From positions 1-64,000 of the forward strand of contig JACDAQ010000016.1 of NCBI GenBank assembly GCA_013695355.1: a DNA stretch of 64,000 nt. The letters are read 5' to 3'. The notes beneath the pieces are model-generated. The model saw nothing but the letters and a program-made list of their open reading frames with translations, was not told where the DNA came from and searched no databases. Origin of the DNA: Candidatus Protochlamydia sp. Lineage in GTDB: Bacteria; Chlamydiota; Chlamydiia; Chlamydiales; Parachlamydiaceae. Below are positions 12,042 to 20,541 of this stretch, piece after piece (position 1 is the first letter of the stretch; the number at the start of each line of letters is the position of its first letter). Both the position numbers and the translations under genes were made by a program.

Positions 12042-12314
12042 TTATCCACTTATCCAGCGAAGCATAAAACTTAATCCACTCAATGATCCTTGAATTAAGA
12101 GGTCCAACAAATAGATAGACATGCCAAATAAAAATGTTGTCATGACTACAATTTTTGTATAGACAATCAACTCTTCGCGGTTTGTCCAATTGATTTTAAA
12201 AATTTCACTTTTAACATCATCGACAAAATTGCGCACTTTCTTTAGAGAAAAAGTGCTTTCTTTAGCTGATATTTGCGGCTTTTTTATTTCCATGGACTTA
12301 ACTTCTGCACCCAT
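12042..12314 (-). CDS. secE: Preprotein translocase subunit SecE
   Basis: This 90-residue protein is the small, single-helix form of SecE that clamps SecY in the translocon. An amphipathic stretch (KKVRNFVDDVKSEIFKINW, with the conserved W) precedes one membrane segment around residues 52-78. Sequence identity is weak, as usual for SecE, but the location between tRNA-Trp and nusG settles the call. Confidence 0.95.
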   Translation of the reverse strand: MGAEVKSMEIKKPQISAKESTFSLKKVRNFVDDVKSEIFKINWTNREELIVYTKIVVMTTFLFGMSIYLLDLLIQGSLSGLSFMLRWISG

Positions 12315-12338
12315 GTTTATACCTCTTTATAATTGCAA

Positions 12339-12411
12339 CGAGTGCGGAGGGATTTGAACCCCCGACCGACGGCTTTGGAGACCGTTGCTCTACCAGCTGA
12401 GCTACACACCC
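12339..12411 (-). tRNA. tRNA-Trp (anticodon CCA)
   Basis: The minus strand folds into a full cloverleaf: acceptor GGGTGTG with CGCACTC, D arm, anticodon stem ACGGT/GCCGT around the loop CTCCAAA, and a T arm with GGTTCAAAT. The discriminator is G and no CCA end is encoded. It lies between tuf and secE, as in Chlamydia. Confidence 0.96.
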
Positions 12412-12579
12412 TAAGAACCTGTTCAAAATCTTCGATCGGATGATTTGTGTGCTAAAATCAGCTAGGAAGCCTCAAAAAATTTTCGCAATATTTATTAATA
12501 TTCCGAAAATTTTTTGAGACTTCTTAGCGAATTTGTAGCAGCAAAGCATCCCGATCATAGATATTGAACAGTTTCTAAG
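12412..12579. repeat. Long palindromic element (family copy A)
   Basis: The first half (12412-12492) and the reverse complement of the second half (12497-12579) align over about 82 bases with roughly four fifths of positions identical, around a 4-base centre. The innermost arms include CTCAAAAAATTTTCG and its near-perfect complement. The outer ends read AAGAAcCTGTTCA and TGAACAGtTTCTAAG. The same ends and the core GATCGGATGA recur near 14699, 25458 and 40104. It has no coding capacity and resembles a MITE or a large REP-like element. Confidence 0.85.
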
Positions 12580-12613
12580 ACACAGTAAAGTTGAAAAGAA
12601 AGATACCTGCTAC

Positions 12614-12682
12614 CTCTGTGTGCTCTGTGATGTCTGTGGTAAACAAAAAATTTAAACCACAGAGTTCACAGAGCACACAGAG
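12614..12682. repeat. 27-base-arm hairpin rich in CTCTGTG/CACAGAG
   Basis: Arms at 12614-12640 and 12656-12682 match at 25 of 27 positions with a 15-base AT-rich spacer. The arms consist of CTCTGTG-type units (CTCTGTGTGCTCTGTGA). Similar CTCTGTG...CACAGAG repeats occur scattered in many unrelated environmental bacteria, from memory only. It lies between repeat copy A and the tuf terminator. Confidence 0.85.
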
Positions 12683-12723
12683 ATAAAAAATGCATTTATC
12701 TGTCATTTAATCTTGACAATGTA

Positions 12724-12762
12724 AAAAGTGATAGGGCAGACACAGTCTGCCCTATCACTTTT
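12724..12762 (-). terminator. Rho-independent terminator of tuf
   Basis: Two perfect 17-base arms (AAAAGTGATAGGGCAGA and its complement) enclose a five-base loop. The hairpin starts 11 bases after the tuf stop codon on the minus strand and ends in a short T run. Confidence 0.93.
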
Positions 12763-12773
12763 GTTTAAATCAA

Positions 12774-13958
12774 TTACTTGATAATTTCAGAAACTGTACC
12801 GGCACCAATTGTACGACCACCCTCACGAATAGCAAAACGAATCCCTTTTTCCATCGCAATAGGTGCAATCAATTTTACAGTGATCTCAACGTTATCGCCT
12901 GGCATTACCATCTCAACGCCTGCAGGCAATTCAATGGTACCTGTCACGTCGGTTGTACGGAAATATAGCTGAGGACGGTAACCTGTAAAGAATGGCTTAT
13001 GACGTCCGCCTTCTTCTTTTGTCAAGACGTAAACGGGTCCTTTGAACTCAGTATGAGGTGTAGTAGTCCCTGGAGCAACTAAGCACATTCCTCTTTCAAT
13101 ATCATTTTTTGTCAATCCTCTAAGAAGGATTCCCACGTTCTCACCAGCTCTTGCTTCATCCAATATTTTATTAAACATTTCAAGACCGGTAGCAACTGTG
13201 TCGCGAGTATCGCCAAGACCGACTAATTGCAATTTATCGTTAATTCTGACTACACCTCTTTCCACACGACCTGTCGCTACAGTACCGCGACCAGAGATAG
13301 AAAAGACGTCCTCTACAGGCATCAAAAATGGTTTGTCAGTTTCACGCATTGGAGTCGGGATTTTTTCATCGACAGTTTTCATTAATTCTTTAATGCTTTC
13401 AACATACTTAGCATCCCCTTCAAGGGCACGTAAGGCCGATCCGCGAATAATAGGAGAATTGTGATATCCTTTTGATTCAAGCAGTTCATGCAGTTCCATT
13501 TCAACGAGGTCAAGAAGCTCAGCATCGCTTTCAGCCAGCATGTCGACTTTGTTGAGGAAAACAACAATTGCCGGTACTTGCATCTGGTGCGCCAACAAGA
13601 TGTGCTCGCGGGTTTGAGGCATCGCACCGTCTGTTGCAGCAACAACTAGGATAGCCCCGTCCATTTGAGCAGCTCCAGTGATCATGTTCTTTACATAGTC
13701 AGCGTGACCTGGACAGTCGACGTGCGCATAATGGCGCGATTCAGTTTCATATTCAACGTGCGTTGAGTTGATTGTGATCCCGCGCGCTTTTTCTTCCGGT
13801 GTATTGTCGATGGAAGCGTAATCGCGAAAGCTTGCTCCACCTTGCTCTGCAAGGACCTTTGTGATAGCGGCTGTTAATGTGGTTTTACCATGGTCAACGT
13901 GACCAATTGTTCCAACATTAACGTGTGGCTTCTTCCGCTGAAATGTTTCTTTAGCCAT
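12774..13958 (-). CDS. tuf: Elongation factor Tu
   Basis: This 394-residue GTPase delivers aminoacyl-tRNA to the ribosome. The P-loop GHVDHGKT lies at residues 19-26, the switch II motif DCPGH near 81 and NKVD near 136; RGITI in switch I is intact. The last residues ([14 protein letters not shown]) are the normal EF-Tu end. A good Shine-Dalgarno (GGAGG) precedes the ATG. It is followed by a strong terminator, so it ends its own transcript; the upstream tRNA-Thr may be cotranscribed. Confidence 0.99.
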   Translation of the reverse strand: MAKETFQRKKPHVNVGTIGHVDHGKTTLTAAITKVLAEQGGASFRDYASIDNTPEEKARGITINSTHVEYETESRHYAHVDCPGHADYVKNMITGAAQMDGAILVVAATDGAMPQTREHILLAHQMQVPAIVVFLNKVDMLAESDAELLDLVEMELHELLESKGYHNSPIIRGSALRALEGDAKYVESIKELMKTVDEKIPTPMRETDKPFLMPVEDVFSISGRGTVATGRVERGVVRINDKLQLVGLGDTRDTVATGLEMFNKILDEARAGENVGILLRGLTKNDIERGMCLVAPGTTTPHTEFKGPVYVLTKEEGGRHKPFFTGYRPQLYFRTTDVTGTIELPAGVEMVMPGDNVEITVKLIAPIAMEKGIRFAIREGGRTIGAGTVSEIIK

Positions 13959-14057
13959 TTTAATTCCTCCGTTAAACTCAAATCTATAATTGTTTGTTGG
14001 GTACCATCAGAAATAACTAAACACCCGGGAGGCGATATTTTTTTAGCTAAATTATAG

Positions 14058-14092
14058 AAGAAGTCCAAATTTTTTAAAAAATTGGGCTTCTT
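14058..14092 (-). promoter_or_regulatory. Hairpin in the tuf leader
   Basis: AAGAAGTCCAA at 14058-14068 pairs with TTGGGCTTCTT at 14082-14092 through one G-U-type pair, continuing into an A/T stem in the centre. It lies about 100 bases before tuf and 70 after tRNA-Thr on the minus strand. It could be a weak terminator for the tRNA transcript or a tuf leader structure. No strong promoter was seen beside it. Confidence 0.5.
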
Positions 14093-14162
14093 AAGAATCA
14101 CTTAACTTAAAAACTCACGCATCCAAATGCTCAATTATTTTCTGACAGCTCCTTACTTAATC

Positions 14163-14234
14163 TGCCCAGAATAGGAATCGAACCTACGACCTTTTGCTTA
14201 CCATGCAAATGCTCTACCACTGAGCTATCTGGGC
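14163..14234 (-). tRNA. tRNA-Thr (anticodon GGT)
   Basis: The minus strand shows acceptor GCCCAGA/TCTGGGC, the D-arm sequence AGCTCAGTGGTAGAGC, anticodon stem TTTGC/GCAAA with loop ATGGTAA, and a T arm with GGTTCGATT. Discriminator A; no CCA end is encoded. It lies between infA and tuf, as in Chlamydia. Confidence 0.96.
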
Positions 14235-14345
14235 GAGCCATAATTCTACAATAACGCATACTTACGCAGTCGGCTATTGTAGGATGTAAGCGAAAAAAAA
14301 TCAACACTGAATTGTGTAAAATTTTTTAAAATGCTTGACAGCGTA

Positions 14346-14564
14346 TTAACGCTGTCGAAAAATAATTCTAGCTTTGCTTAAATCATAGGGTGACATTTCT
14401 ACGGTGACGATATCCCCTACCAAAACTCTAATATTTTTCATTCTCATTTTTCCGCATAGATGAGCAATGACATTTAAACCATTTTGAAGAGTTACACGAA
14501 AGTGCATATTGGGAAGCAACTCTTCAACAGTCCCGTCAATCTTAATTGTATCTTCTTTAGCCAT
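14346..14564 (-). CDS. infA: Translation initiation factor IF-1
   Basis: This 72-residue single OB-fold (S1-like) protein blocks the ribosomal A site during initiation. The whole protein is the family domain: [19 protein letters not shown] at the start, then FRVTLQNG, the [13 protein letters not shown] stretch and [18 protein letters not shown]. The length is exactly that of the E. coli protein. It heads the tRNA-Thr/tuf segment. Confidence 0.98.
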   Translation of the reverse strand: MAKEDTIKIDGTVEELLPNMHFRVTLQNGLNVIAHLCGKMRMKNIRVLVGDIVTVEMSPYDLSKARIIFRQR

Positions 14565-14950
14565 GCTTCCGCTTGTTATAGTAACTTAAAACCATTGTAA
14601 AATTTTTTCCGACAAAATGAATCAAGTTCTGCTAGAAATAATGTATAAAGGGTAACATTTTCCCGATAAATGTCAAGAAAAAAGATCACCTCAGAATTAA
14701 GAATCTGTTCATAGCTATGATCGGATGACTATGAACAGGTTCTTAGATTTTCTGTGCCATGCAGCCAAGAGATTCATTTGGTAATATGAGAGTGGTGTTA
14801 AAACTTATCGAAAGATCAATTCAAAAATTTAAATTTAGCCTACTCCAAAGTCCCAGGTTGGATATTGATTCAGGAGTTTCATTATAATAGCTTATATATT
14901 AATATAAAAACATAGAAGAACTTTTGTAAAACTCAAACGGATAGCAATTT
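14565..14950. other. Divergent gap between infA and sufE
   Basis: The 386 bases contain palindromic repeat copy B and otherwise AT-rich sequence in which no gene was recognised. Promoters for both infA (minus) and sufE (plus) must lie here, but no clear pair of boxes stood out. Confidence 0.5.
14699..14744. repeat. Short palindromic element (family copy B)
   Basis: AAGAATCTGTTCATAG (14699-14714) pairs with CTATGAACAGGTTCTT (14729-14744) except for one G-T pair. The loop holds ATGATCGGATGA, the core shared with copy A at 12412-12579. It appears to be a shortened family member with the same ends. Confidence 0.8.
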
Positions 14951-15379
14951 ATGTATGAGACCTGTTTAAATAAGCAAAATATGATCAGAGAAAAATTTGC
15001 TGCCTGCTCAAATGAAGAGGAGCGCTATCAAAAGATTATTGAGTTAGGTAGGGAACAGCCAAGTTTAAGTGAAAATGAAAAAATCGAGGCCAATTTAGTG
15101 AAAGGCTGCCAAAGCCAAATGTATTTAGTGTCCCACCTTGAGGAAAATCAAGTTATTTTTCAAGCTGAGTCTGATGCATTGATCTCCGCAGGCCTTGCCG
15201 CATTGCTAGTCAAAGTGTACAGCGGCGAAGCTCCAGAGACCGTTCTTAAATGCCCTCCTACCTACTTAGAAGAGTTAGGCATAAGCGCAAGCTTATCTCC
15301 CAGCAGGGCAAACGGGCTCTATAGCCTGCATTTACGTATGAAGCAGGATGCCCTCAAATTGCTGATGGAAAAAAAATAA
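14951..15379 (+). CDS. sufE: SufE-like Fe-S cluster assembly protein
   Basis: This 142-residue protein fits the SufE/YgdK family, which accepts sulfur from the cysteine desulfurase SufS on one Cys and passes it to the scaffold. The conserved V-x-G-C-x-S-Q site is seen as VKGCQSQ with the acceptor Cys at residue 53; the upstream stretch with ERYQKIIELGREQP and the downstream SAGLAALLVKVYSG are also typical. No suf partner lies beside it in this window. The Shine-Dalgarno is weak. Confidence 0.9.
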   Translation: MYETCLNKQNMIREKFAACSNEEERYQKIIELGREQPSLSENEKIEANLVKGCQSQMYLVSHLEENQVIFQAESDALISAGLAALLVKVYSGEAPETVLKCPPTYLEELGISASLSPSRANGLYSLHLRMKQDALKLLMEKK

Positions 15380-15514
15380 CCCAGCCAAGATTAAACACTG
15401 AGCCCTTTGTGTAGTAAGAAGTAAGGAAGGGTAAACTATTTTGAAAGCTACATCAGCAATTTGCTATAAGCGATTCAAGAAAGATACTGTGACTTTATCG
15501 TATTTAATGCGATA

Positions 15515-17329
15515 CTAATCTCGAATGTCAAATTCGAGCTTCCACTTTCGCTGATCAGGAGCCACGCACCAGAGTTCTAATACTCCGAGCTCTGTGACTT
15601 TGGCTTTAAGCTTAATCCGCGCCGTTTTTCCTTCAGCATCTCCCTTTTCTAATAATGTTTCAATAGGATGAAGCTCTGTTAATTCCTGTTTCCAGTTTTT
15701 AATAGTCGTTCCCACTATTGGCTCCATCCCATTAGATAGTTTGGGTGTTGAATGGCTGAAAAAACGGAAAGTAGCCTGTTCCCCAAGCCTTAATGCAAAC
15801 TCCTGATCGTTCAATTCCCGCTCTTCTCCCTCCTCCATGCCAAAAGGGACAATGCAAACAGCCCGCAAAGGGGGACTCAATCCAGGCACCGCGGGGACAG
15901 CCTCTTCCACCCCTACAAAATAACTTCGGCTGGTCCCGCCTTTGATACGGATGGCTTGTCCCTGGCGTGCCAAACCATAATAAGCCGCGCCGCGGCTTAC
16001 AGCAAAATCATAATCTGCATCCGGCAGCTCTTGAACAGAGGATTTTTTCAAAACCTTGGCCCATTGGTTTAACAATTTCATTAACTGCTTGCGAATACCT
16101 GCCGATTTTAAAGTGCCCCCATTAAATAAAACTGAAGAAGGCAAAATAAATTGATCCATTTGAAGACTTTCAGATTCTCCTGACATGGAAAGAAATTTTG
16201 CCAGTTGGCTTGAAATACGAGGATCTTGTGCATAGGGAAGTCCGATCTGCTGAATTCCGGCCCGCCGCTCAGTCGGTGAAACCTCGCTTGGTTCTATCAA
16301 AGGAAAAAAACCATCTAACACAAACTTGTCGGCTTCGGCTTTAGTCAAATGCGTTGTCAAGGTGTTGCCGATCAGCCGACTTCCCCGCCCAAGAATAGCT
16401 AAATCGATCTTTTCAGGCGGGTTCTCGCCTAGCAGCTGTTCTTTGGCTTGTCTAGATTGATGCATTAATGTTTGAAATTGCCATTCGTCAATACTGTGTC
16501 CTTGCTCTTCAAGCTTTTGTTTAGCCATATGCGCTAGGGCTAAATCAATATTATCTCCGCCAAGCAGCAGATGGGAGCCGACAGCCAATCGCTTGAGTAT
16601 TAAGTTGCCGTTTTCTTCCTCGACTCCAATTAAGCTAAAATCAGTGGTCCCGCCTCCGATATCAATCACGAGTATGCACTCTCCCACTTTAAGGAGTTTG
16701 CGCCAGTCTTGAGAATGGACATGAAGCCAAGAGTAAAAAGCAGCTTGCGGTTCTTCCAATAATACAATTTCAGGATAGCCAGCCTTTTCGGCAGCCTCCT
16801 GAACCAATTGACGTGCACTGGGGTCGAAAGAAGCCGGCACTGTAATTAAAATCGATTGCTCAATGAAAGGTGTTTCGGTCTGCTCGAAGTCCCAGGCTTC
16901 TCGCAAATGGCGCAATATTTCGCAGCAAGCATCTAGGGGGCTGATTTTATTGGAAACATCCTCAGATTCAAGAGGGAGAATGTCTTGGCGCCGATCGATG
17001 CCTGAATGGCAAAGCCAGGATTTTGCAGAAGAGACCAGGCGGGAAGGAAGCTCCCCACCCCTATTTCTGGCAAAGGTCCCAATGCTAAAGGGCCTTTCTG
17101 GATCCCATGCAAGCGAAGCTATTTTTGCAGAAAGTTCCTCTGCTAATGGATAATAAATAAATGATGGCAGCGAAAAAAGGGTGCTTTGAGTCTGCGCTTC
17201 GACGATTTGCTGCAGCCCCGCTTGTTTAATTTCGGGTGGCAGATTGTCTGTCTTAACGGGAATATAGGCCATGGTACAGTTGGTCGTACCCAGATCAATT
17301 CCAATGATGTATGCAGATTGAATTCCCAT
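15515..17329 (-). CDS. Hsp70-like ATPase (DnaK-related, not canonical DnaK)
   Basis: This 604-residue protein has the actin-like ATPase fold of Hsp70. Motifs are GIDLGTTN at 10-17 (phosphate 1), VPASFDPSAR at 164-173, LEEPQAA at 191-197 and DIGGGTTD at 223-230 (phosphate 2). A shortened beta-rich C-terminal part follows (about 480-604); the helical lid and the C-terminal EEVD-like tail of DnaK are missing. Eleven bases upstream lies a DUF2760 gene, and the DUF2760-Hsp70 pair is known from other bacteria, so the two proteins likely act together. Client and process are unknown. No DnaJ or GrpE gene is near. It is likely cotranscribed with the permease further upstream. Confidence 0.88.
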   Translation of the reverse strand: MGIQSAYIIGIDLGTTNCTMAYIPVKTDNLPPEIKQAGLQQIVEAQTQSTLFSLPSFIYYPLAEELSAKIASLAWDPERPFSIGTFARNRGGELPSRLVSSAKSWLCHSGIDRRQDILPLESEDVSNKISPLDACCEILRHLREAWDFEQTETPFIEQSILITVPASFDPSARQLVQEAAEKAGYPEIVLLEEPQAAFYSWLHVHSQDWRKLLKVGECILVIDIGGGTTDFSLIGVEEENGNLILKRLAVGSHLLLGGDNIDLALAHMAKQKLEEQGHSIDEWQFQTLMHQSRQAKEQLLGENPPEKIDLAILGRGSRLIGNTLTTHLTKAEADKFVLDGFFPLIEPSEVSPTERRAGIQQIGLPYAQDPRISSQLAKFLSMSGESESLQMDQFILPSSVLFNGGTLKSAGIRKQLMKLLNQWAKVLKKSSVQELPDADYDFAVSRGAAYYGLARQGQAIRIKGGTSRSYFVGVEEAVPAVPGLSPPLRAVCIVPFGMEEGEERELNDQEFALRLGEQATFRFFSHSTPKLSNGMEPIVGTTIKNWKQELTELHPIETLLEKGDAEGKTARIKLKAKVTELGVLELWCVAPDQRKWKLEFDIRD

Positions 17330-17340
17330 TATTCTTTCCC

Positions 17341-17826
17341 TTATTTCACTTCTATTTCCGCGGGACAGATCACTTCCAAATTTATTTCCCCTACTTTTTT
17401 GGGAAGGGACCGCTTATGAATTTTCCACCCTTTGTGTATGAGCTTTCCTGTATAGGGCGGCTCCCCTTTCACATTGCCGACGATTTTAATTTCGGAAGGA
17501 TCGTATCCTTTCGGGACCTGGATCGTGGCACCTTCTTGCTCTTCCCTCAGAGGCCTTATCGTCACCAGCTCCTCAATCAGCTTGGCGCAATCCTGGTGAA
17601 TCTTACGCACAGCCAGCCCTACCTGGGCATCATTAAAGGCGCTAATATCTTCCTTTAAAAAATCTACCAACCTTCCTCCTTGCTGAAGATAAAATAGGAG
17701 GCGCAAGTGGGATTGGTCAGCCGATTCTAGCTGTTTCGGATCCTCTTCCTCATTCAAAAACTCCTGAGCTTTTTTTGGATCTTTAAATGCCTTAATAAAG
17801 GCCTTAAAAGCAAGTCCTAATCCCAT
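17341..17826 (-). CDS. DUF2760 protein, partner of the Hsp70-like ATPase
   Basis: This 161-residue protein resembles DUF2760: an N-terminal GLAFKAFIKAFKDPKKAQEFL stretch, a central helical part with LRLLFYLQQGGRLVDFLKEDI, and a C-terminal beta part with KIVGNVKGEPPYTGKLIHKGWK. No catalytic motif or signal peptide is visible. The function of the family is unknown. The stop of the permease gene lies one base before the start of this gene and its own stop lies 11 bases before the Hsp70 gene, so the three probably form one transcript. Confidence 0.8.
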   Translation of the reverse strand: MGLGLAFKAFIKAFKDPKKAQEFLNEEEDPKQLESADQSHLRLLFYLQQGGRLVDFLKEDISAFNDAQVGLAVRKIHQDCAKLIEELVTIRPLREEQEGATIQVPKGYDPSEIKIVGNVKGEPPYTGKLIHKGWKIHKRSLPKKVGEINLEVICPAEIEVK

Positions 17827-17827
17827 T

Positions 17828-19114
17828 TTAGACCTCAGTTTTTAAATTTTGCGCTTTTAAGACTTCCTGGCAGGCCTCAAAAATTGAGCAAACAAAGCCC
17901 GTATGGATCAAAGTTTCTAATGCCAAAGAAACGACAAAGAAAGCTAATACTGCAATTAATAATGGCTTTCCGCCGGGAAGTCGGTTTTCACTTGGAAAAT
18001 TGAGATAATATCTTCCTATCCAGACCATCATGATGGGAAGTATTCCATTCAGAATAGAGTCTCCGAACCCTCCTGAAGTATCTAATGCGAGCAAAAAGAT
18101 TTTTTCAAAGTAAGCAGCAAAAATGAAGGTAGGGATCACAATAAGGGCGGCGAGAAACACTTTACCGATTCCTTCTTTTTTAATTTTCAAACCGTCCGCT
18201 AAAAAGTCGTTTAATCCCAAAGCAATGCCCAAAAAAGAAGTGACTAAAGCAAAGAAAGCAAAATATTCTGCAAATGAAGCCACCCAGCCGCTTTGCACAT
18301 GCTTCCTTAAATACTGGGTCACTTGCTCTCCTCTCTCAAGTGCATCAAGAAGGCTATCGGAGCCCTCCACTGGAACAATGCCTAAAACCATCCATTGCCA
18401 AATCAAATAAATGATCAGAGTGAGAGTTGTGCCGCCGATGATCGCCCAGCGTAATTGACGCACGTTTCGATTTAAGTAGGGAGTTAAGCTCGGAAGCATT
18501 GTTTGAAAGCTAAATGTCGTTAAAAGAAGAGGAATGGCTAAAACTGAAGTATGCCAGCGAAAATGGGATAAAAGGTTCATTTTCACTTCCGGCAAACCTG
18601 TCGCGACCAAAGCCAGGTAGGCTGCAATCATAGCGATAAAAAGGATAGAATTGACTCGCCCTACAATCAGGCTACCTAAATAAATGACGCTTCCAAATCC
18701 GACGATAAAGAGAAAACAGCCGGCCTCCTTGCTAAGCTCAAGCCCCAATAGCGACAACGCTCCATGGTTTACAAGCTCTGCTCCTGCGGCTGTATAGGCT
18801 ACAATGGAAGCGTAGCAGATAAACAGATAAACAAACCAGCTCACAATACGGCCTGCCGGGCCTAGAATAGTCGAGGCCATAGTAATAAAATGAGCGCCTT
18901 CTTTCATCCACAAGTTCACTTCAAGCAGTATAAGGGCTGATAAAGTCATTGCCAGCCAGCAAAGTGTCATGACAATTGCAGAAGGTATAAATCCGCTGAT
19001 GCCCGTAGCGACTGGCAAAGCGAGCATTCCACCTCCAACGCATGTCCCCGCGATCAAAAATATGGCAGATAGTAGGCTGCCTTTTTCCGCTTTTGCTTTT
19101 TCTTCTAATTCCAC
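17828..19114 (-). CDS. TyrP-like aromatic amino acid permease
   Basis: This 428-residue membrane protein belongs to the hydroxy/aromatic amino acid permease (HAAAP) family. The first helix has the family pattern GTCVGGGMLALPVATG (about residues 23-38), and about eleven hydrophobic segments follow. Chlamydiae carry TyrP homologues that import tyrosine or tryptophan from the host; this is probably one of them, although substrate cannot be read from sequence. It is the first gene of a likely three-gene transcript with DUF2760 and the Hsp70-like protein, a pairing with no obvious logic. Confidence 0.88.
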   Translation of the reverse strand: MELEEKAKAEKGSLLSAIFLIAGTCVGGGMLALPVATGISGFIPSAIVMTLCWLAMTLSALILLEVNLWMKEGAHFITMASTILGPAGRIVSWFVYLFICYASIVAYTAAGAELVNHGALSLLGLELSKEAGCFLFIVGFGSVIYLGSLIVGRVNSILFIAMIAAYLALVATGLPEVKMNLLSHFRWHTSVLAIPLLLTTFSFQTMLPSLTPYLNRNVRQLRWAIIGGTTLTLIIYLIWQWMVLGIVPVEGSDSLLDALERGEQVTQYLRKHVQSGWVASFAEYFAFFALVTSFLGIALGLNDFLADGLKIKKEGIGKVFLAALIVIPTFIFAAYFEKIFLLALDTSGGFGDSILNGILPIMMVWIGRYYLNFPSENRLPGGKPLLIAVLAFFVVSLALETLIHTGFVCSIFEACQEVLKAQNLKTEV

Positions 19115-19345
19115 TTTTTCCTCATTTACACGATCAATAATTTCTAAAAAATATAAGGTTTTAGATGATAAAGGAAAAGCACTATAACGCTTTATTTACT
19201 TCGAATCCATTTTTCACACATAAGCGAAGTTCAAACAGTTAATACAGGACCAAAAGTCAATATTCCATCTTGATTACAAATCTTTTTATTTTTTTTTATG
19301 CAAATTAAAATGAGGCTACTTTAAGGGCTTATATCTAAAAAAAAT

Positions 19346-19375
19346 TTGACAAAAAATTGATTCTATAATTAGGAT
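19346..19375 (+). promoter_or_regulatory. Likely promoter of the 19403 gene
   Basis: A perfect TTGACA (19346-19351) is followed by TATAAT (19364-19369), spaced 12 bases, and by TAGGAT (19370-19375), spaced 18 bases. The second pair has workable sigma-70 spacing. It lies about 30 bases before the start codon. Confidence 0.45.
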
Positions 19376-19402
19376 CGTGACTTTAAAGCACAGGTAAATT
19401 TT

Positions 19403-20515
19403 ATGCAAATAACTCTACCCTCTAACCAACCACAAAAAGAGATAAACATTCAGGGATACGATTCTGTAGCTGAAAATGCATTTTTAGAAATTATAAACGA
19501 AGCCCGAAGCTCTTTAATGCAAGCGAGCGAATACAGCGAGCGGAAGAATAAAAATGATTTCTATATTTCGCTTATCACAAATTTAAATAAAGAACTTATC
19601 GAAGACGTCACAAATGTTTTCCAAGCCATCTGCCAAGTAACTCACTTCAAGGAAATCGAATTCTACGACAAAATAGAGGATGTTTATTACGAACTATCAA
19701 AAGTGCCTTCAAGTTCACATAAAGAAAAAATTGATAAAAACTTGTGTATTGAAGCCAATCGCTGTATTGCATTGATGAAACAAATTGCTAATTCTTTTAT
19801 AAAAATGAATGGTGATCTAGTAATCCAATTAGACGAATTAGGAAAAGAAATATGTTTTTCGAGTTTTAAAGCCCAGCTAATGGGTTATCATGAATTGTAT
19901 AAAGAGCATACACGTACAATTAATTATGCTATACGTTTAGGTGAAAAATGGCTCAAAAAAATCAAAGGCCGGATCGAGGAAGACAAAAAAGGATATTTCC
20001 CATCAGAAATCTCTTGTACAAGTTATTCCCATGCTATTGGCCCAAGCCTAAGCGACGTTCAAAATGGGCTCAAAGATTTCCACTTGCGTACAGAAAATAT
20101 CATTCCTATTTCAGAAAACATTACTAAAACTCAAGCTCAAATGAATGATATTGTTGCTCTTTTTAAAAGTAATTATTGTTATCTGGCTTATTTATGTGCC
20201 TATCGATGTCGCCCTTCTCAAAGTAACTCAATTCACTTTGCCGCCTGGTATAAAGTAGGCTATTACACCTATTTGGAGGAAAATTTGCAATTCTCCACTG
20301 ATGGCTGTTTCATTGATCAGAAGTATTCCCAAGGTCAAAATTTAAAGATTGAATTTCTACCTGAAAATTGTACTCATTTTGCAAATAATAGCATTCTTAT
20401 TCCCCATTCGTCAGATCAGGAAGAAGATTATCCCAAAGATTTTTCTAAAAATTTTGACAAAGAGGGGTCCAGTTATGAGGAGATTATTATGTCCTTAGAA
20501 GACCAAAAAATTTAA
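19403..20515 (+). CDS. Unknown protein, tandem paralogue 1
   Basis: This 370-residue protein was not recognised. It is mostly helical and hydrophilic, with no signal peptide or clear membrane segment. Near residues 255-285 it carries CYLAYLCAYRC followed by aromatic-rich sequence (WYKVGYYTYLE). The next gene repeats this layout with CYLAYLCANQC, at the same relative position before the C-terminus, so the two are diverged tandem copies. The tail is acidic and low in complexity. The base composition is AT-rich compared with the neighbouring permease operon. Such lineage-specific helical proteins in chlamydiae are often secreted effectors, but nothing in the sequence proves that. Confidence 0.7.
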   Translation: MQITLPSNQPQKEINIQGYDSVAENAFLEIINEARSSLMQASEYSERKNKNDFYISLITNLNKELIEDVTNVFQAICQVTHFKEIEFYDKIEDVYYELSKVPSSSHKEKIDKNLCIEANRCIALMKQIANSFIKMNGDLVIQLDELGKEICFSSFKAQLMGYHELYKEHTRTINYAIRLGEKWLKKIKGRIEEDKKGYFPSEISCTSYSHAIGPSLSDVQNGLKDFHLRTENIIPISENITKTQAQMNDIVALFKSNYCYLAYLCAYRCRPSQSNSIHFAAWYKVGYYTYLEENLQFSTDGCFIDQKYSQGQNLKIEFLPENCTHFANNSILIPHSSDQEEDYPKDFSKNFDKEGSSYEEIIMSLEDQKI

Positions 20516-20541
20516 AAGAAAGCTGAAATAAATGAGGAAGG

